This document shows, one piece after another, positions 59,854-64,000 of a stretch of 64,000 nucleotides of DNA. Position 1 is the first letter of the stretch. Every line of letters begins with the position of its first letter. The notes below the pieces were generated by a model. That model did no database searches, was not told the DNA's origin, and was given only the letters and a program-made list of their open reading frames with translations. A program made the position numbers and the translations under genes. The stretch is from Actinomycetes bacterium (GTDB lineage Bacteria > Actinomycetota > Acidimicrobiia > Acidimicrobiales > Ilumatobacteraceae), in assembly GCA_025358125.1 (NCBI GenBank), contig JANYKS010000099.1, positions 1 through 64,000 of the forward strand, read 5' to 3'.

Positions 59854-60660
59854 TCAGGGGCCGGCGAAGCTGGCCTCGAAGCCGGAGAGCAGGCGAGCGA
59901 GGTTGCGATCGAATCGGCGCGGGTCGCGAACGTGGCCGTGGATTCTCGACCACACGCCCTGCAGCCCCAAGTCGGCCACCATGCCACCGAGTGCCGGGTA
60001 GTCGTCGTCGTTGAGCAGTGCCTCGATGTAGCCGACCATCTCGATGTCGTCGCCGCTGTCCTTCAAGTTGTTGCGCTCGTGCAGACAGAAACCGAACACG
60101 TACTCGTCGACGGCGGTGATCAGATCGAGCTTGTCATCGAAGCTCGCTCCCGATGACTCCAGGGCCTGCCACGACTGGTCGAAATGGCGCATCGCATTCG
60201 GCCCGATCTTGGGGTCGTCGGTGATGTCAAGGATCCACGGATGACGACGCAGCGCATCGCGCGACCGGGTCGCGACCACCGTGATCGCCGGACGCCAGCC
60301 CCGTGGCAGGCGTTGGCGCCGCGGCAGTACCACCTCGCCCAAGAAGGCATCGACCACCACCGTGAGCAGTTCGTCCTTGGTACGCACATAGTGATAGAGC
60401 GTCATCGTTCCGGCGTCGAGTTCGGCAGCCAATCGGCGCATCGACACAGCATCGAAACCTTCGGCATCGGCGATACGAATGGCGGCAGCGGCAATGTCGT
60501 CGCGGCTGAACCGCGGTTTCCTGCTGCCGGCGGCGGTTCGTGTCCACACGTCGACCGTCTCGGGGTGAGTTGCCAGGCGGTCGAGGGCTGCAGCGTGCTT
60601 GATTGCTTTGGCTGCGAGGTTACAGGAGTGCTCCCGCCCCTTCCGATATTGACTTGCCAT
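59854..60660 (-). CDS. TetR/AcrR-family regulator of the adjacent ABC exporter
   Basis: 268 residues from ATG 60660. The HTH (SRDDIAAAAIRIADAEGFDAVSMRRLAAELDAGTMTLYHYVRTKDELL) lies near residues 50-98, followed by a TetR_C-type ligand domain. A basic N-terminal extension of ~45 residues is unusual. Divergent from the DrrA/DrrB genes; two CGTAC-N3-GTAC palindromes lie between, so it probably represses the exporter and itself. Confidence 0.8.
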   Translation of the reverse strand: MASQYRKGREHSCNLAAKAIKHAAALDRLATHPETVDVWTRTAAGSRKPRFSRDDIAAAAIRIADAEGFDAVSMRRLAAELDAGTMTLYHYVRTKDELLTVVVDAFLGEVVLPRRQRLPRGWRPAITVVATRSRDALRRHPWILDITDDPKIGPNAMRHFDQSWQALESSGASFDDKLDLITAVDEYVFGFCLHERNNLKDSGDDIEMVGYIEALLNDDDYPALGGMVADLGLQGVWSRIHGHVRDPRRFDRNLARLLSGFEASFAGP

Positions 60661-60662
60661 GC

Positions 60663-60675
60663 CGTACAGTGTACT
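60663..60675. promoter_or_regulatory. Operator copy 1, CGTAC-AGT-GTACT
   Basis: Three bases upstream of the TetR ATG and 25 bases from copy 2. The last base departs from symmetry. Confidence 0.65.
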
Positions 60676-60687
60676 GCTATCATTAGT

Positions 60688-60700
60688 CGTACTATGTACG
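60688..60700. promoter_or_regulatory. Operator copy 2, CGTAC-TAT-GTACG
   Basis: Perfect 5-3-5 palindrome that includes the ATG (60694-60696) of the ABC ATPase. A likely -10 (TATCAT, 60678-60683) is ten bases before the ATG, consistent with leaderless translation. Confidence 0.7.
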
Positions 60701-61677
60701 AACAGAATTCTGCTCAATCAAGGTCGGGCGGCGTCACTGCAACCGGGCTGGGAAAACGCTTCGGTGATCTGTGGGCGTTGCGCAACCTGAACCTTCACGT
60801 CGCGCCTGGCACCGTGCTTGGCCTGCTCGGCCACAACGGCGCGGGCAAGACCACGGCCATCCGCATCCTCACCACACTCAGCCAGCCAACCGAGGGCAGC
60901 GCAACCGTCGCCGGGTTCGACGTCGTTGGTCAGGCCACCACAGTGCGCGAGCGCATCGGTGTGGCCTCGCAGCAAGCGACCGTCGACGGGCTGATGACGG
61001 CCCGGCTCAACCTGGTGACCATTGGTCGCTTGCACGGCATGTCCAAGACTGCAGCCCGTCAACGAGGCGACGAACTCCTCGAACAACTCGATCTCACCGA
61101 CTTCGCCACGGCGCTGGTGAAGACCTATTCGGGCGGTATGCGTCGTCGACTCGATCTCGCCGCCAGTTTGATGGGCAACCCCGAGGTGCTGTTCCTCGAC
61201 GAGCCGACAACGGGCCTCGATCCGCGCAGCCGAGGCGATCTGTGGCAGATGCTGACCGACCTGGTGCGCGAAGGGACGACCGTCATCCTCACCACCCAGT
61301 ATCTCGAAGAGGCCGACCGCATGGCCGACGACATCATCGTGCTCGACCACGGCCAAACCGTCGCCCACGGGACGCCGGAGGAGTTGAAGGCCCGCATCGG
61401 GGATGATCGCATCGATGTCAAAGTCGCTTCTCCCTCCGAGCTCGCCGTCGCCGCCAGTGCGCTGGCCAGCTTTGTCAACGGCGAATCGACCCTCGATGAA
61501 GACCTACTGCTGGTCACCGCGCCGATCAAGAGTGGAGTGCGAATCATCGACGTGGTGCGAGCGCTCGACGAATCCGGTATCGAGGCCGTCGACATCGCCC
61601 GTCGCGAGGCGACCCTCGACGATGTATTTCTGACCCTCACCAGCCCGTCGCGGCCCCACCAGGAGATGCCGGCATGA
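60694..61677 (+). CDS. ABC transporter ATP-binding protein, DrrA-type
   Basis: 327 residues. Walker A GHNGAGKTTAIRIL near 47, Q-loop SQQATVDGLMTARLNL, signature YSGGMRRRLDLAASL, Walker B VLFLDEPTTGLDPRS and H-loop TTQYLEEADRMAD. The C-terminal ~90 residues are the DrrA-type extension. Drives export of a drug, lipid or pigment with the permease that overlaps it (ATGA at 61674). No ribosome-binding site: the ATG lies in the operator. Confidence 0.88.
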   Translation: MYEQNSAQSRSGGVTATGLGKRFGDLWALRNLNLHVAPGTVLGLLGHNGAGKTTAIRILTTLSQPTEGSATVAGFDVVGQATTVRERIGVASQQATVDGLMTARLNLVTIGRLHGMSKTAARQRGDELLEQLDLTDFATALVKTYSGGMRRRLDLAASLMGNPEVLFLDEPTTGLDPRSRGDLWQMLTDLVREGTTVILTTQYLEEADRMADDIIVLDHGQTVAHGTPEELKARIGDDRIDVKVASPSELAVAASALASFVNGESTLDEDLLLVTAPIKSGVRIIDVVRALDESGIEAVDIARREATLDDVFLTLTSPSRPHQEMPA

Positions 61678-62483
61678 GCACCACACCCCACAGCAACACG
61701 ATCCTGACCGACGCCACCATTTTCGCCCGCCGCAACCTCGAACACATCCGCCAAGTCCCCGAGAAGCTGACCAACGTCACCATCCAACCGTTGATGTTCG
61801 TGCTGCTGTTCGCCTACGTGTTCGGCGGTGCGATCAAGGTCGACGGCGCCGGCTACAAGGAGTATCTGATCGGCGGCATCCTCATCCAGACACTTGCGTT
61901 CGGGATGATGGGCCCGGCGATGTCGATCGCCACTGACATCCAAGAAGGTGTCATCGACCGGTTCCGATCACTGCCGTCGCGCCGGTCGGCGTACCTGCTC
62001 GGTCACTACCTGGCCGAGATGGTCGGATCGTTGCTGACCATCACGATCCTGCTCGGCACTGGGTTCATCGTCGGCTGGCGGAGCCATACCGGTTTCTTGC
62101 ATGTGGTCCAAGCCATGTTGCTCTTGCTGGCGTTCGCTTCGGCGATGATCTGGCTCGGCCTGTGGCTCGGCATCCTGGTCCGCTCACCGGACGCGGTGAT
62201 GGGCATCGGTTTCGTCATCGTCTTCCCGGTCACGTTTCTCTCAAACGCGTTCGTCCCGATCCAGTCGCTACCGAACATCCTCCAATGGGTGGCGTCGGTC
62301 AACCCGGTCAGCGTGCTGATCGCTGCGGTGCGCACACTTTTCGGCAACCCGGTCGCGCCGGTCACCAAACACACCTGGCCGCTGGATCACCCGGTGGCAG
62401 CAGCGTGGATCTACAGCATCGCTCTTGTCGCGCTCGGCTGGATCATCGCCCAACGCCGCTACAGAGCCCGCACCACAGACTGA
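61674..62483 (+). CDS. ABC-2 type permease, DrrB-type
   Basis: 269 residues with about six membrane segments (QPLMFVLLFAYVFGG; GSLLTITILLGTGFIVGW; AMLLLLAFASAMIWLGLWLGIL; FVIVFPVTFLSNAFV..; AWIYSIALVALGWIIA). The ABC-2 element VIDRFRSLPSRRSAYLLGHYLAEM is characteristic of DrrB. Forms the exporter with the overlapping ATPase in the inner membrane. Substrate unknown. Confidence 0.88.
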   Translation: MSTTPHSNTILTDATIFARRNLEHIRQVPEKLTNVTIQPLMFVLLFAYVFGGAIKVDGAGYKEYLIGGILIQTLAFGMMGPAMSIATDIQEGVIDRFRSLPSRRSAYLLGHYLAEMVGSLLTITILLGTGFIVGWRSHTGFLHVVQAMLLLLAFASAMIWLGLWLGILVRSPDAVMGIGFVIVFPVTFLSNAFVPIQSLPNILQWVASVNPVSVLIAAVRTLFGNPVAPVTKHTWPLDHPVAAAWIYSIALVALGWIIAQRRYRARTTD

Positions 62484-62599
62484 CCTGGACGGTGGCGACG
62501 CGGGCCTCGGCTACCGCGGTAGGCGGCGGCTCGCAGTGTCGGGCGAAACCACCGACATCTCCACATTCCGCTACGGTTCATCACGCCGGGGGTGCCTTC

Positions 62600-62628
62600 G
62601 GGTTGCAGTCCTCGAACAACCGCAACCC
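62600..62628. other. Stem-loop in the gap before the lipoprotein gene
   Basis: GGGTTGC (62600-62606) pairs with GCAACCC (62622-62628) across a 15-base loop. It lies in the 205-base gap after the permease; no U-tract follows, so it is a weak terminator or leader-structure candidate. Nothing else is supported in this gap. Confidence 0.35.
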
Positions 62629-62688
62629 TGATCGAAACGCTGGTACCAAACGCGGATCACCCTCTGCGCTTCTACGTTCGGAGCCACC

Positions 62689-64000
62689 ATGGGCCAATCA
62701 TCAAGCTTGTACCCGAAGACATCCGGGACGGGTCGGAAATCGCGCAGAACCTGGGTAGCTGTCGCACTCGTCCTGGCGGTGGCCTCGACCTCTTGCACCA
62801 GCAAACTCCGGCGCGACACGTCCGGCTCGTCGGTTCCCGTGTCCCCGGTGGCCGTCGACACGGTCGCCCCGCTCGCTCCCTCGACGACCCCGGCTCCGAC
62901 CAAGCCGGCTAACGATCGCCTGATCGCAGAGATCGTGAGCGACAAACTGACGCTCGAGCGCGCGACGCAGTTGTTCTCGCTGGAGGTTCAACCGCTGCCT
63001 GGTGTGACCGTGCCGAGCGGTGACGTCACCCCTGTGATGTCCGGCACGTACGCATATTCGCTTGCCGCCAGTTACTACGACCAGCTCACACCTGCGCAGC
63101 AAAAGGTGCTCGACGATCTGTTCGTGCAGGGCGATGACGTCGGCAACGTCCGGGGATTCGACACACCGCCGAAACTTCCCCCACTTCCGGAGGGGGCCAC
63201 GCACACGACCAGCGACACCTCTACGGTCACCAACCCCACGTTCCGCCAAACCTCGTTCACCAGAGCCGCCGCGCTGCCCGCCCCGGCGCTCGACGCCTAC
63301 TTCCGTCCAATGTACGAGTGGGCGAACGCGGCCATCAGCGCCATGACCGGTCGCCTGAGGATGGGCGACTTCGTACTCGTCTTCGGCCCCCTCACAGGCA
63401 CGGCATGGGCTGCCACGACCACTTACCGCACCGACGGCGAGCGGTACATCTCGATCGTTGAACAAGTCGACGTACACGCGTGCCACAGCCACATCGATCT
63501 GGCGAAGTTCACCAATCAGCCGGCCGAGGTGCAGCTGTCGGTCGTCACCCACGAGGTGTTCCACTGCTTCCAGCAGGACGCCACGGGGACCGCGCAGGAT
63601 GTCGTGAACGCGAATCCGTGGGTGCAGGAGGGTGAGGCGACCTGGGCGCAGATGGCCCTTGTGCCCCCAGCGTCCTTCACGGCCCTGCAGAATCATTGGA
63701 ACGAATACATCTCCGACCCGAAGACACACCTCTTCGGCCGCCGTTACGACGCGGCCGGATTCTTCGGTCATGTGGCCGACGTGGCGGGCGACGGATTCGT
63801 GTGGTCGACGTTGATCCCCGCGTTCCTGGCCGCCCCCAAGGGCGACGAGGCGGCCTTCGGCGTCGTCGTGGCCGGCGTCGAAGACAAAGTGCTCGACACG
63901 TGGGCGCCAAGCTACTTTCGGGCACACCAGGGCCAGTTCCTGTGGGACATGAAGGGTCCGGGCACGGTGAACATGCCGTCGCAATCCCCAACTCCCGAGG
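62689..64000 (+). CDS. Secreted HEXXH metallopeptidase-like lipoprotein, partial
   Basis: An open frame of 437 codons from ATG 62689 to the window edge. The N-terminus has a basic KSRR, a hydrophobic WVAVALVLAVASTSC and a Cys at residue 36, so it is probably an exported lipoprotein, although the S-T-S-C lipobox is weak. A Pro/Thr-rich linker follows. Residues 288-292 are HEVFH, a zinc-binding HEXXH, and E316 in EGEATW is placed as in gluzincins. YFRPMYEWANAAI and FVLVFGPLTG precede. Substrate unknown; the C-terminus is outside the window. Confidence 0.7.
   Translation, partial: MGQSSSLYPKTSGTGRKSRRTWVAVALVLAVASTSCTSKLRRDTSGSSVPVSPVAVDTVAPLAPSTTPAPTKPANDRLIAEIVSDKLTLERATQLFSLEVQPLPGVTVPSGDVTPVMSGTYAYSLAASYYDQLTPAQQKVLDDLFVQGDDVGNVRGFDTPPKLPPLPEGATHTTSDTSTVTNPTFRQTSFTRAAALPAPALDAYFRPMYEWANAAISAMTGRLRMGDFVLVFGPLTGTAWAATTTYRTDGERYISIVEQVDVHACHSHIDLAKFTNQPAEVQLSVVTHEVFHCFQQDATGTAQDVVNANPWVQEGEATWAQMALVPPASFTALQNHWNEYISDPKTHLFGRRYDAAGFFGHVADVAGDGFVWSTLIPAFLAAPKGDEAAFGVVVAGVEDKVLDTWAPSYFRAHQGQFLWDMKGPGTVNMPSQSPTPE

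Overview
The window looks like chromosomal DNA of a high-GC actinobacterium, most likely an Acidimicrobiia/Ilumatobacter-type lineage. The evidence is strongly GC-biased codons, frequent GTG and TTG starts, several F420-type (LLM-class) oxidoreductases, a DinB protein, a DrrAB-type exporter and a large stock of FadD/FadE/enoyl-CoA hydratase paralogues. The lineage is inferred from gene style only. I saw no tRNA, rRNA, CRISPR array or intact transposon.

Region by region. 1-3965: edge of a CoxM-type FAD subunit gene, a kinase-fold protein, an enoyl-CoA hydratase and a MaoC-like double-hotdog dehydratase. 3966-6658: an accessory island with a two-gene HTH/nucleotidyltransferase cassette (possible toxin-antitoxin) and remnants of an arsenite-methyltransferase-like gene (with an in-frame TGA at a normally Cys position) and a DsrE gene. 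6659-18217: acyl-CoA dehydrogenases (including a probable heteromeric pair), SDR, LLM oxidoreductases, ligases and a hydratase. One ligase is frameshifted. 18401-20269: LMW phosphatase, SnoaL-like protein, LLM oxidoreductase.

20297-54279 is the most striking part: about 25 catabolic genes (amidohydrolases, alpha/beta hydrolases, SDRs, acyl-CoA dehydrogenases, CoA ligases, CoA-transferases, hotdog proteins, a DUF35/thiolase-like aldolase pair). They are split into short, often divergent units, and almost every unit is preceded by the same 16-bp palindrome, YTGAC-N6-GTCAR. I count 13 sites with both TGAC and GTCA half-sites intact, plus three degenerate ones. A regulator with two TetR domains (42283-43629) sits in the middle and carries a site in its own upstream region. 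I infer a locally clustered regulon under this double-TetR protein, serving CoA-thioester catabolism of an unidentified carboxylic acid, possibly steroid- or terpenoid-like given the Ltp2/DUF35-type pair. The same zone holds an unusual number of broken genes: frameshifted thioesterase and amidohydrolase, truncated amidohydrolase, P450 fragment.

45413-49751 interrupts that zone with accessory DNA: an anti-sigma/MEDS module, a PIN-like fragment, repeated palindromes around a DinB gene, a FitA/VapC-type toxin-antitoxin pair and a DUF1330 gene. 55481-59798 holds a DUF2889 gene, a ligase with a small partner and a CoA-transferase-like gene. 59854-62483 is a TetR regulator divergent from a DrrA/DrrB ABC exporter with its own palindromic operators. 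The window ends inside a secreted HEXXH-type lipoprotein gene.
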